Below are positions 24,894 through 33,126 of a stretch of DNA of 64,000 bases, in pieces. Each line of letters begins with the position of its first letter. The stretch's first letter is position 1. The translations under genes were made by a program, and so were the position numbers. Under the pieces are notes generated by a model. It saw nothing but the letters and a program-made list of their open reading frames with translations, was not told the DNA's origin and did no database searches. Source of the stretch: UBA11612 sp963976395 (GTDB taxonomy: Bacteria; Pseudomonadota; Alphaproteobacteria; Rhodospirillales; Rhodospirillaceae); the NCBI GenBank assembly GCA_963976395.1, contig CAXBLG010000001.1, forward strand, positions 124,001 through 188,000, read 5' to 3'.

Positions 24894-27425
24894 TTAAAGG
24901 GTGGCGGCAACCTGCTCCACTTCAAAGCATTCAATGACGTCTTTGGGCTGGATGTCCTGATAACTGGCCAGGGCCATGCCGCACTCATACCCTTCGCGGA
25001 CTTCTTTCGCATCATCCTTGAAGCGTTTGAGTTGCGAGAGATCCCCTTCGTGAATGACGACGTCATCACGCAACAGCCTGACTTTGCAGCCGCGTTTGAT
25101 CACGCCTTGAGTCACCATACAGCCGGCGACTTTGCCGACTTTCGATACGTTGAAGACCTCGCGAACTTCGGCGTAACCGATAAAGGTTTCCTTGAACTTC
25201 GGTGACAACATACCGGTCAGCAACGCGCGCATATCGTCGGCCACGTCGTAGATGATCGAATAGTATCGAATGTCGATGTTGTCTCGCTTGGAAAGCTCGC
25301 GGGCTTGAGTGTTCGCACGCACGTTAAAGCCGATGATCACCGCGCCAGAGGCGCGCGCAAGCGTGACGTCGGATTCATTGATAGGTCCGACAGCGCCATG
25401 AATCACGTTGACCTTTACTTCCTCGGTTCCAAGTTTCTGGAGTGTGCCCGAAAGCGCTTCGACAGATCCTTGTACGTCGGCTTTGATGACGACGCCCAGT
25501 TCTTTGACTTCGCCCGCTTTAATTTTGGCGAACATCTGCTCCATGGTCGAGGTGCCGACACTGGCTACGTGTTCTTTCTCGCGGATTTTGCGTTTGCGGT
25601 ACTCGGAAACTTCACGCGCCTTCACTTCATCATCAACCACGATGAAATCATCGCCGGCCGCCGGTGTGCCGCCAAAGCCGACAACTTCCACCGGGGCGGA
25701 CGGCATGGCGGATTTAACCTGCTTGCCGTGTTCGTTGACGAGCGCGCGCACGCGTCCCCATTCAGCGCCGGCGACAAAAATATCGCCCACATGCAGTGTG
25801 CCGCGCTGAACCAGCACGGTGCCTACAGATCCAACACCCTTTTCCATCTTGGCTTCGATGATGGCGCCTTCTGCGGCGCGGTCGGGATTGGCTTTCAAAT
25901 CCAACACTTCGGCCTGCAACAGAATGGCTTCTTCAAGTTTGTCGAGATTGGTTTTCTTGATTGCTGAAACTTCAATGCACAGCGTATCGCCACCCATGTC
26001 TTCGACCACCACTTCATGGCTTAGAAGATCTGTTTTCACTTTATTGGGGTTGGCGCCTTCTTTATCCATTTTGTTGATGGCGACAATCATCGGCACATTG
26101 CCGGCCTTGGCGTGCTTAATGGCCTCAATGGTTTGCGGCATGATGCTGTCGTCGGCGGCGACCACCAGAATAACGATATCGGTGACTTTAGCGCCGCGCG
26201 CACGCATGGCGGTAAAGGCTTCATGGCCCGGCGTGTCGATAAAGGTAATCTTCTGGTCTTTGGCCGTGCGCACCTGATAGGCGCCAATGTGCTGGGTGAT
26301 ACCGCCGGCTTCGCCAGTCACAACACTCGACGAGCGCAAGGCATCAAGCAGTGATGTTTTTCCGTGATCCACATGACCCATGACGGTGACTACGGGCGGA
26401 CGCGGCTTCAATGAGGCTTCGCTGTCTACTCCGGTTTGCAAGTTGTCTTCGATGGATGCCTCGGTGACGCGTTTTACGCGATGTCCGAATTCTTCCGCGA
26501 CCAACTCTGCGGTATCGGCGTCGATCACTTCATTGATTGTCGCCATTACACCTAATTTCATAAGAGCTTTGATCACGTTGCCAGAGCGTTCGGCCACGCG
26601 GTTGGAGAGTTCTTGAACCGTAATGGTTTCCGGCAACACCACTTCGCGAACCACCTTCTCGGTGTTCATGGGCTGTTTTTGCTGTGCCTTGCGGCGTTCT
26701 TTTTCGACCGCGCGTCGCATGGACGCGATAGACCGGCTGCGTTCAACAGCATCATCGCCCTCAAGGGCGGCTGAAATTGTAAGTTTCCCGGCTCGGCGGC
26801 GCGGTTCAGCGCGTTTGACCGTAGGGGCTTTATGCCCGGTTTTCGACTTACGCGGCTTCGCGTCGTCGTCATCGTCGTCGGCAGCAACAGCGGGGCTGGC
26901 TTCGTCGCGGCGTGCGCGTGGGGCCTCAGGCTGTGCATCCGCAACCGGCATGGCAACGGGTGTGATTTCGGCGGCTTGAGATTCCGGTGCGGGCTCAGCC
27001 GGGGCCGGTTCTTCTACCGGGCGTAGCGCCTCTTCCGCTGCACGGGCCGCTGCCTCTTCGGCTTCGCGCCTGTCGTCTTCTTCCTGCTGGCGCCGGGCCT
27101 CTTCGTCGGCCTTTATGGCATCTTGTAGGGCCTTAAGCCGGTGAGCTTTCTCACCATCGGTTAAAGTCCCGTGCTGTTGCGCGGTTTCTTTCGCCAAAGC
27201 CTCTTCGGCTTTTGCGCGCAAGGCGAGCGTGGGGGCCTTGACCTCTTGAACCTTGCCGTCGGCGCCCATCTCAAATTGGCGCTTCCGCTTCCGCTCGACC
27301 TGCACGACCTTCGAACGGCCATGAGAGAAGCTTTGCCGAACCTGTCCGGTTTCGACGGTCTTCTTCAGTTCAAGTTTGCCTCTGCCCAATGACAGAGGTT
27401 TTTTGGTCTTTGTATCGCTCGGCAT
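24894..27425 (-). CDS. infB: Translation initiation factor IF-2
   Basis: GTPase that places initiator tRNA on the 30S subunit. 843 residues: an N-terminal low-complexity charged region (to about 270) rich in Glu, Arg and Ala including a DDDDD run, then the G domain with GHVDHGKTSLLDALR, DTPGHEAFTAMRARGA and NKMDKEGAN, and domains II-IV to the C-terminus. The long basic/acidic N-terminal arm is usual in alphaproteobacteria. Central gene of the nusA-infB operon. Confidence 0.98.
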   Translation of the reverse strand: MPSDTKTKKPLSLGRGKLELKKTVETGQVRQSFSHGRSKVVQVERKRKRQFEMGADGKVQEVKAPTLALRAKAEEALAKETAQQHGTLTDGEKAHRLKALQDAIKADEEARRQQEEDDRREAEEAAARAAEEALRPVEEPAPAEPAPESQAAEITPVAMPVADAQPEAPRARRDEASPAVAADDDDDDAKPRKSKTGHKAPTVKRAEPRRRAGKLTISAALEGDDAVERSRSIASMRRAVEKERRKAQQKQPMNTEKVVREVVLPETITVQELSNRVAERSGNVIKALMKLGVMATINEVIDADTAELVAEEFGHRVKRVTEASIEDNLQTGVDSEASLKPRPPVVTVMGHVDHGKTSLLDALRSSSVVTGEAGGITQHIGAYQVRTAKDQKITFIDTPGHEAFTAMRARGAKVTDIVILVVAADDSIMPQTIEAIKHAKAGNVPMIVAINKMDKEGANPNKVKTDLLSHEVVVEDMGGDTLCIEVSAIKKTNLDKLEEAILLQAEVLDLKANPDRAAEGAIIEAKMEKGVGSVGTVLVQRGTLHVGDIFVAGAEWGRVRALVNEHGKQVKSAMPSAPVEVVGFGGTPAAGDDFIVVDDEVKAREVSEYRKRKIREKEHVASVGTSTMEQMFAKIKAGEVKELGVVIKADVQGSVEALSGTLQKLGTEEVKVNVIHGAVGPINESDVTLARASGAVIIGFNVRANTQARELSKRDNIDIRYYSIIYDVADDMRALLTGMLSPKFKETFIGYAEVREVFNVSKVGKVAGCMVTQGVIKRGCKVRLLRDDVVIHEGDLSQLKRFKDDAKEVREGYECGMALASYQDIQPKDVIECFEVEQVAATL

Positions 27426-27453
27426 GCTTTTAACCGTACCTAAAAAACTTCAC

Positions 27454-28071
27454 TTAAGCCTTACGCCGCAAACCGGCGTAACGCGCAGTATCTTCCAACA
27501 ACGTCTCAGTCAAACCGCCCCGCAGAAGCGCAACATGCACAGCTGCATCACGCCCCAACGCCGCTCCCAATTCAGCTCCGGTGAAAATGTCCACCATCGG
27601 CACATGGGGCGCCAGGGAAACAATCTTATGGCGCTCCGGAAGCGATCCGTCTGCGGCTTCAAACAAAGCGGCTGTACGGCCCGTGGCGATCTGGGCCTTT
27701 ACCTTTTCTGCTCCAGCGACCGCCAATCCGGCGCGGCGCGCTAAACCGAGATGATTGAGACAGCGCCGTCTCAGCAGTTCTTCAACCTGGTCCGCCAAAC
27801 CTGGGCCAACAGTTACATTTCCCTTGGCAGCTTTGGCAAACATCCGCTTGGACGCTGCTTTTTCTATCATAGCGCGGTCAGCGGTTAACCACAAACCCCG
27901 GCCCGGTAGGGCGTTGCCGACATCAGGGACAATGACGCCTTTGGGATCGGCGACAAACCGGACAAGCCCGGCGATGGGGAGAGATTGACCACTGGCGATG
28001 CAACGCCTCAGCGGTCCGCGGTCCGCGTCGCCGGTGTCATCCGGCATATCTATGCGTCTCGCCGCCAGCAT
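27454..28071 (-). CDS. YlxR (DUF448)-L7Ae-like RNA-binding fusion protein
   Basis: 205 residues. The N-terminal YlxR domain shows RRCIASGQSLPIAGLVRFV and NALPGRGLWLTADR (the GRG turn typical of the family). The second half is an L7Ae-like fold (LNHLGLARRAGLAVAGAEKV), the common alphaproteobacterial arrangement. It is thought to bind RNA; RnpM/YlxR of Gram-positives binds RNase P RNA. The ATG at 28071 has AAGGA at good spacing. Located between nusA and infB as expected. Confidence 0.9.
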   Translation of the reverse strand: MLAARRIDMPDDTGDADRGPLRRCIASGQSLPIAGLVRFVADPKGVIVPDVGNALPGRGLWLTADRAMIEKAASKRMFAKAAKGNVTVGPGLADQVEELLRRRCLNHLGLARRAGLAVAGAEKVKAQIATGRTAALFEAADGSLPERHKIVSLAPHVPMVDIFTGAELGAALGRDAAVHVALLRGGLTETLLEDTARYAGLRRKA

Positions 28072-28141
28072 GGTTCGTCCTTCAACTCATCGTACACGGC
28101 TCAGTAACAAGGCCCGTTGCAAGTTTCATCGTTCCGCTCCG

Positions 28142-29716
28142 TCAGGCCGATTGATCGGCATCGGCTGGGGCGTCGGTTGTACCATCGGTCGATGCGGTCT
28201 CATCCTCGTCTGGGAACCAGTGAGCCCGCGCGGACATAATGACGGTGTTGGCGGCGTCTTCTTTGATGACATTGGCGCCGAGAATTTCCACCAATTCATC
28301 ACCGGCAAGATCGGCAAGATCATCCAAGGTTTTTACGCCGTTTTCGGCCAAGACGATGATCTTCTTGGCGTCGATCCCCTCGATGCCGCAGTTCAGAAGA
28401 TCATCGGCGACGCCAAGCTCTTCCAGACGCGCCACGATTTTCTTGTTTTCTTCTTCGATGTAATTGGTCGCGCGCGCTTTAAGTTCGGCGGCAACGTCCT
28501 CATCAAAGCCTTCAATATCGGTCAGCTCTTCATCGGGCACAAACGCGACTTCATCCACGGAGGTGAAGCCTTCGGTGACAAGCAGATGTGCAATCACGTC
28601 ATCAACATCCAGGGTGTCGATGAACATCTGTGAGCGTGTGCGGAATTCTTCCTGACGACGTTCGGACTCTTCGCCTTCGGTGAGAATGTCGATGGTCCAG
28701 CCCGTCAGCTGAGAGGCGAGGCGCACGTTTTGTCCACGCCGGCCGATGGCGAGCGAGAGTTGATCGTCGGGCACCACAACTTCGATGCGGCCTGAGTCTT
28801 CGTCGAGCACGACCTTGGTGACCTCAGCGGGTGCAAGCGCATTCACCACAAAGGTGGCCGGGTCTTGGTTCCACTGGATGATATCAATTTTCTCGCCTTG
28901 CAATTCGGCGACGACGGCCTGCACGCGGCTGCCGCGCATACCGACGCAGGCGCCGACCGGATCGATGGAGCTGTCGTTCGAAATGACGGCGATTTTCGCG
29001 CGGCTTCCGGGATCGCGGGCCACGGATTTGATTTCGATAATGTTGTCGTAAATTTCCGGAACTTCTTGGGAAAACAAGGAGCCCATGAATTCGTTACACG
29101 TGCGGGACAGGAATATCTGCGGGCCGCGCGGCTCTTCGCGAACATCCATGATGTAAGCGCGTACGCGGTCGCCGTTTTTGAAATGCTCGCGGGGAATCAA
29201 TTCATCGCGGCGCAGCAGGGCCTCGGCGCGGCCTAGATCGACAATAACATTGCCAAATTCGACGCGTTTGACGAGGCCGTTGACCACTTCGCCGATGCGG
29301 CTTTTGTATTCTTCGAATTGCCGGGCGCGTTCAGCGTCGCGCACCTTTTGCACAATCACCTGCTTGGCGGTTTGTGCGGCGATGCGGCCAAAATCGATGG
29401 GGGGCAGAGGATCGACAATTTCACCGCCCATCTCGGCAGCTGAATCTTTTTTCTTCGCCTTGGCCAGAGTGATCTGGGTGTTTTCGTCTTCGATGTCTTC
29501 AACAATGGTCAGAAAGCGCGCGAGGCGAATTTCGCCGTTCTTGCGATCGATGCTCGCGCGAATGTCGTTTTCATGGCCGTATTTGGAGCGCCCGGCCTTT
29601 TGGATGGCTTGCTCCATTGCCTGAAAAACTTCTTCACGGTCGATGCCTTTGTCTCGGGCAACCGTGTCGGCCACCTGAATCAATTCCGGCCGTGCCATTC
29701 CGATACTTTTTGCCAT
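28142..29716 (-). CDS. nusA: Transcription termination/antitermination protein NusA
   Basis: 524 residues. Domain order: N-terminal RNAP-binding domain (ELIQVADTVARDKGIDREEV), S1 domain (VNGLVKRVEFGNVIVDLG), two KH domains (VGACVGMRGSRVQAVVAEL, LAIGRRGQNVRLASQLTGW), and two C-terminal acidic repeats of the helix-hairpin type typical for proteobacterial NusA. It couples pausing, termination and antitermination. Follows rimP by 39 bases. Confidence 0.98.
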   Translation of the reverse strand: MAKSIGMARPELIQVADTVARDKGIDREEVFQAMEQAIQKAGRSKYGHENDIRASIDRKNGEIRLARFLTIVEDIEDENTQITLAKAKKKDSAAEMGGEIVDPLPPIDFGRIAAQTAKQVIVQKVRDAERARQFEEYKSRIGEVVNGLVKRVEFGNVIVDLGRAEALLRRDELIPREHFKNGDRVRAYIMDVREEPRGPQIFLSRTCNEFMGSLFSQEVPEIYDNIIEIKSVARDPGSRAKIAVISNDSSIDPVGACVGMRGSRVQAVVAELQGEKIDIIQWNQDPATFVVNALAPAEVTKVVLDEDSGRIEVVVPDDQLSLAIGRRGQNVRLASQLTGWTIDILTEGEESERRQEEFRTRSQMFIDTLDVDDVIAHLLVTEGFTSVDEVAFVPDEELTDIEGFDEDVAAELKARATNYIEEENKKIVARLEELGVADDLLNCGIEGIDAKKIIVLAENGVKTLDDLADLAGDELVEILGANVIKEDAANTVIMSARAHWFPDEDETASTDGTTDAPADADQSA

Positions 29717-29755
29717 GGTTTTTTTCCGGGGACCTTCCCGGACCTCTGTGTCTAG

Positions 29756-30265
29756 TTAACTGTCTTCGTTCTGGGACTGCGCGCCGGTGGCGGCAGCAAT
29801 CAATTCGTCCGTTAGTATCAGCTTCGCCGTTTTCACATTATCCATCGCAATATTCACATCGGTGTCTTCGACGCGGATCACGACTTCGTTTGCGTCCGTT
29901 ACACCGGCGAGACTTCCGCGAAATCGTTTGCGTCCGCCCACCGGCATTTTCGTTTCAACCTTCGCCTCAAAGCCGGCGTAGGCGGCAAAATCTTTTGGCC
30001 GTGTCAGCGGCCGATCAATCCCGGCGGAGCTGACCTCAAGGTCGTAGCGGTCCGCGACAGGGTCTTCCACATCAAAGATGGCAGAGAGGGCATAGCTGAT
30101 CTCTTCGCAGTCACCCACCGTAATCAAACTGCCGTCGCGCCGGTCGGCCATGACCTGCAGCGTCTTGCGACCGGTGGATCCGGTCAGGGCGACGCGCACC
30201 ACCTCGAAGCCCATGGCTTCCAGGGTCGGTGCGACGCGTTCCTCAAGCCAATGTAATCGCTCCAA
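29756..30265 (-). CDS. rimP: RimP, ribosome maturation factor
   Basis: 30S assembly factor. Core motifs: LEAMGFEVVRVALTGSTGRKT, VGDCEEISYALSAIFDVEDPV, and LEVSSAGIDRPLTRPKDFAAY. I chose a TTG start at 30265, preceded by GGAGAGG, giving 169 residues and the usual short lead before EAMGFE. The open frame continues to an ATG at 30343, but that would translate through the attenuator hairpin and its T-run (30301-30325), so the upstream ATG is unlikely. First gene of rimP-nusA-ylxR-infB-rbfA-truB. Confidence 0.9.
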   Translation of the reverse strand: MERLHWLEERVAPTLEAMGFEVVRVALTGSTGRKTLQVMADRRDGSLITVGDCEEISYALSAIFDVEDPVADRYDLEVSSAGIDRPLTRPKDFAAYAGFEAKVETKMPVGGRKRFRGSLAGVTDANEVVIRVEDTDVNIAMDNVKTAKLILTDELIAAATGAQSQNEDS

Positions 30266-30300
30266 ACGGCCCTCTCCGGACGCCCCAAGATTTAGGCAAT

Positions 30301-30325
30301 AAAAAAAGTGGGCGGGTGGCCCACT
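30301..30325 (-). promoter_or_regulatory. Rho-independent attenuator ahead of rimP (rimP-leader type)
   Basis: On the minus strand, AGTGGGC (30325-30319) and GCCCACT (30313-30307) form a stem with loop CACCC, directly followed by seven T. It lies 36 bases before the proposed rimP start and about 80 bases after the trmB stop. It can serve as the trmB terminator, and it closely resembles the rimP-leader attenuators described for alphaproteobacteria, which would control the nusA-infB operon by premature termination. An antiterminator partner was not identified. Confidence 0.75.
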
Positions 30326-30405
30326 CCTCAAGTCGTCCGACATGTAGAAGATGAGAGGTCATATAAAGTGATTTTCGGCGCAGGACAAGGGGCTTTGCGC
30401 TGCGG

Positions 30406-31107
30406 TCAGGCGCTGCGGGGGCGCCTTCGGAATGTTAAATAAGCCGGAGGCCGGCCCTCTTTTTGGGCTTTTTCCTCATATCGAGTGGCTATCGAGTCGG
30501 CGGGGCGGGTCCGCCAGTCCTCCGGCCCGGCTGCGGTCCACTGGAACGCCGGGTGGTCGGTGCCGTGCAGCAATGTCCAGTGCACATAGACCGGATGGTC
30601 ACTGGCCACCCGCAGTTCGCCGCCATCAATCAGGAGACGGGCCATTTCCCCCAGCATTTCGGGGCAGATAAAGCGTCGTTTCGCGTGTCGCGTCTTTGGC
30701 CAAGGGTCTGGAAACAAAAGAAAAATACGATTTAAACTGGCGTCCTTAAGAACCGGGAGCAAATGGCGGACGTCCTCGTCGAAAATCCGCACATTGCCGA
30801 GATTTTGCTCATCGACATGGCGGACCATGGAGGCCACGCCATTCAAAAACACTTCGCTTCCTATAAATCCGGTGTCTGGATTGGCCGCTGCTTGGGCCGC
30901 CAAATGTTCACCGCCGCCGAAGCCGATCTCAAGGCAAGCGGCCTCGGGTCTTGGCGAGAATAGGTCTTTAGGATCGAGGCCGCCCGGTGTGTTCGGCAAG
31001 CTGATCCGAATTTGCGGCAGCAGGGTTTCAAGCAAGGACTGCCGCCCGACCTTGAGCGGCTTTCCTTTGCGCCGGCCGTAATATCGTACCGGGGCATCCG
31101 TGGTCAT
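30406..31107 (-). CDS. trmB: TrmB, tRNA (guanine-N7)-methyltransferase
   Basis: Makes m7G46 in tRNA with SAM. 233 residues. LEIGFGGGEHLAAQA is the SAM loop; FIGSEVFLNGVASMV, LFPDPWPKTRHAKRRFI (the PDPW..RH.KRR signature) and the closing FRRRP follow. Typical neighbours: metK upstream, rimP downstream. Confidence 0.96.
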   Translation of the reverse strand: MTTDAPVRYYGRRKGKPLKVGRQSLLETLLPQIRISLPNTPGGLDPKDLFSPRPEAACLEIGFGGGEHLAAQAAANPDTGFIGSEVFLNGVASMVRHVDEQNLGNVRIFDEDVRHLLPVLKDASLNRIFLLFPDPWPKTRHAKRRFICPEMLGEMARLLIDGGELRVASDHPVYVHWTLLHGTDHPAFQWTAAGPEDWRTRPADSIATRYEEKAQKEGRPPAYLTFRRRPRSA

Positions 31108-31129
31108 GGGCGGCGCCGAACTTTAAATA

Positions 31130-32296
31130 TTAAAAAGCACTCTTGAGTTGATCGACAAGATCGAGGCGTTCCCAGCTGAATCCGCCGTCGGCCTCGGGGG
31201 CCCGGCCGAAGTGTCCGTAGGCTGCCGTGCGGGTGTAGATCGGACGATTCAGATTCAAATGCTCGCGAATGCCGCGGGGACTCAAGTTCATCAAGCCCTG
31301 CAACACGACCGATAACTTATCCTCATCGACCTGGCCGGTGTCTTGGGTATCCACGTACACCGATAGGGGTTTCGAGACGCCGATGGCGTAGGACAACTGG
31401 ATCAAGCATTTGTGGGCAAGGCCTGCAGCGACAACGTTTTTCGCCAGATAGCGGGCCGCGTAAGCTGCCGAGCGGTCAACCTTGGTTGGGTCTTTACCCG
31501 AAAACGCGCCGCCGCCGTGGGGGGCCGCGCCGCCGTAGGTATCAACAATGATTTTACGTCCCGTCAAACCGGCATCACCGTCCGGTCCGCCGATAACAAA
31601 CCGGCCGGTTGGATTTACGTAAAGCTCGTCTTCAGGGCACATCCAGGCTTCGGGCAAAACTTTCTGAACATGCTCGCGTACATGCTCGCGGATTTTTTCC
31701 TGGCTTGCTTCTTCAGTATGCTGGGTTGAAACCACAATGGAGGTCGCCCGTACCGGCTTGCCGTTTACGTACTGCAGAGAGATCTGGCTTTTGGCGTCCG
31801 GCCCAAGGAAATCGACGACCTTGTTATGGCGGGCATCGGCCAGGGATTTCAAAATGGCATGAGCGTAGAAGATCGGTGCCGGCATAAGTTCGGGCGTTTC
31901 ATCAACGGCATAACCGAACATGATGCCCTGGTCGCCTGCGCCTTCGTCTTTATTGCCGGCCGAATCAACACCCATGGCGATGTCGGCCGACTGCGCATGA
32001 ACGTGGCATTCCACGGCGGCATCTTTCCAATGAAAGCCGTCTTGTTCGTACCCAATGTCTTTGACCGCCTGCCGTGCGGCCTCGGCCATGGAATCGGCGG
32101 TGATCGAGTCCGGCCCTCTTACTTCACCGGCCAAAACGATTCGGTTTGTGGTGCACAGAGTTTCAACAGCGACACGGGCCTGCGGCTCGGCCGCTAAATA
32201 CAGATCGACGATTGAATCGGAGACGCGGTCGCTGACCTTGTCGGGATGGCCTTCCGAGACGGACTCGCTCGTGAATACATAATCGGTCTTTGACAC
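31130..32296 (-). CDS. metK: S-adenosylmethionine synthetase
   Basis: Forms SAM from ATP and methionine. 388 residues from GTG at 32296, which has a strong CAGGAG site; the frame remains open to 32407 but that is non-family sequence. Motifs: FTSESVSEGHPDKVSDRVSD, GAGDQGIMFGYAVDETPELMP, GGGAFSGKDPTKVDRSAAY. Between the terminator of the HTH gene and the start lie 115 bases of C/G-rich leader; I tested it by eye against the SAM-II core and saw no match, so no riboswitch is called. Confidence 0.97.
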   Translation of the reverse strand: MSKTDYVFTSESVSEGHPDKVSDRVSDSIVDLYLAAEPQARVAVETLCTTNRIVLAGEVRGPDSITADSMAEAARQAVKDIGYEQDGFHWKDAAVECHVHAQSADIAMGVDSAGNKDEGAGDQGIMFGYAVDETPELMPAPIFYAHAILKSLADARHNKVVDFLGPDAKSQISLQYVNGKPVRATSIVVSTQHTEEASQEKIREHVREHVQKVLPEAWMCPEDELYVNPTGRFVIGGPDGDAGLTGRKIIVDTYGGAAPHGGGAFSGKDPTKVDRSAAYAARYLAKNVVAAGLAHKCLIQLSYAIGVSKPLSVYVDTQDTGQVDEDKLSVVLQGLMNLSPRGIREHLNLNRPIYTRTAAYGHFGRAPEADGGFSWERLDLVDQLKSAF

Positions 32297-32410
32297 GGTT
32301 TTCTCCTGAATGGGCGATACGGGCGGAACGGGCGGCGCAAAGCCCGCTCGGGCGTAGCCGAACCGAGTCGATTTTTCAAGCCGCAAGGTCGTTGGCAAGG
32401 GGGCCATTCA

Positions 32411-32446
32411 TAAAAAACGCCGCCGCAGAGGTATCCGCGGCGGCGT
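32411..32446 (-). terminator. Terminator of the HTH regulator gene
   Basis: A 10-bp perfect stem: ACGCCGCCGC at 32417-32426 and GCGGCGGCGT at 32437-32446, with T6 on the minus strand after it (32417-32412). It sits 18 bases after the regulator stop and separates that gene from metK. Confidence 0.9.
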
Positions 32447-32463
32447 AATTTGAAAATTGGTGC

Positions 32464-32955
32464 TTAGTCTAGGGCGGGCTCTTCCGCTGTGGAGAGCGAT
32501 TTGGCGAGTTCGTAGATGCGCCGCCGTACGTGATAGTCCTTGATGCGATAATATGCGCGGACAAGTTCCAAAGTCTCACGTTTAGCCATTGGATCGCTTT
32601 CCGGAGGTTCGATATCCGCAGACTCAACATTCAAATTGCGCGGGCTGGCACTGGCGGTGCTCTCATCCATTTCTTCAAAGAAGAAAGAAATCGGGCACTC
32701 TAATACGCGGCTCAAATCCCACAGACGGCTGGCACCGATACGATTGGCACCGCGTTCATACTTTTGTACCTGTTGGAACGTGAGGCCAATCGCCTCTCCC
32801 AACTTTTCCTGGCTCATGCCGAGAAGTGTTCGGCGCAGACGAACGCGGCCACCGACGTGGACATCAACTGGATTTGGCTTGCCCGACGGCATTCGCCCCC
32901 GAGAGGAGCGGGGTCCAGCTGTATCTTGAATATCGTTTTCGTTTGGTAAGCCCAT
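32464..32955 (-). CDS. XRE-family HTH regulator, PraR/PhrR-like
   Basis: 163 residues. A disordered N-terminus leads to NPVDVHVGGRVRLRRTLLG, then the helix-turn-helix MSQEKLGEAIGLTFQQVQKY and ERGANRIGASRLWDLSRVL, and ISFFFEEM. This block is nearly the standard of the PraR/PhrR group, which in rhizobia represses quorum-sensing and biofilm genes and autoregulates. The last 60 residues are a helical tail (LELVRAYYRIKDYHVRRRIYEL). Position between lnt and metK is the conserved alphaproteobacterial one. Targets here are unknown. Confidence 0.88.
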   Translation of the reverse strand: MGLPNENDIQDTAGPRSSRGRMPSGKPNPVDVHVGGRVRLRRTLLGMSQEKLGEAIGLTFQQVQKYERGANRIGASRLWDLSRVLECPISFFFEEMDESTASASPRNLNVESADIEPPESDPMAKRETLELVRAYYRIKDYHVRRRIYELAKSLSTAEEPALD

Positions 32956-33000
32956 TGCCGTCTTAACCTCCTCGGGTATGTGTGCGCGCGCAGTTAACGC

Positions 33001-33046
33001 TTTATCATATCAAAGGCTGCTTTTTATCTAACACGCGTTTTATCTA
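33001..33046. promoter_or_regulatory. Candidate operator: TTTTATCTA repeats upstream of the HTH gene
   Basis: TTTTATCTA occurs at 33022-33030 and again at 33038-33046, start-to-start distance 16 bp, and a related TTTATCAT lies at 33001-33008. The spacing places them on nearly the same helix face. They are 46-91 bp upstream of the HTH gene start, where an autoregulator would bind. The assignment is inferred from position; no protein-DNA evidence exists in the sequence. Confidence 0.4.
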
Positions 33047-33126
33047 CCAAGCGTTGTGCAGTGTAGGCGTCACCACTACTATTTGACATGAAATAACGCC
33101 AAAATCAATCAAACGGCTCGTGACAT

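Noticed and set aside
32297..32411. SAM riboswitch in front of metK
   Set aside because: The 115-base leader lacks the conserved core of SAM-II and I saw no match to SAM/SAH elements by eye. A covariance search would decide.
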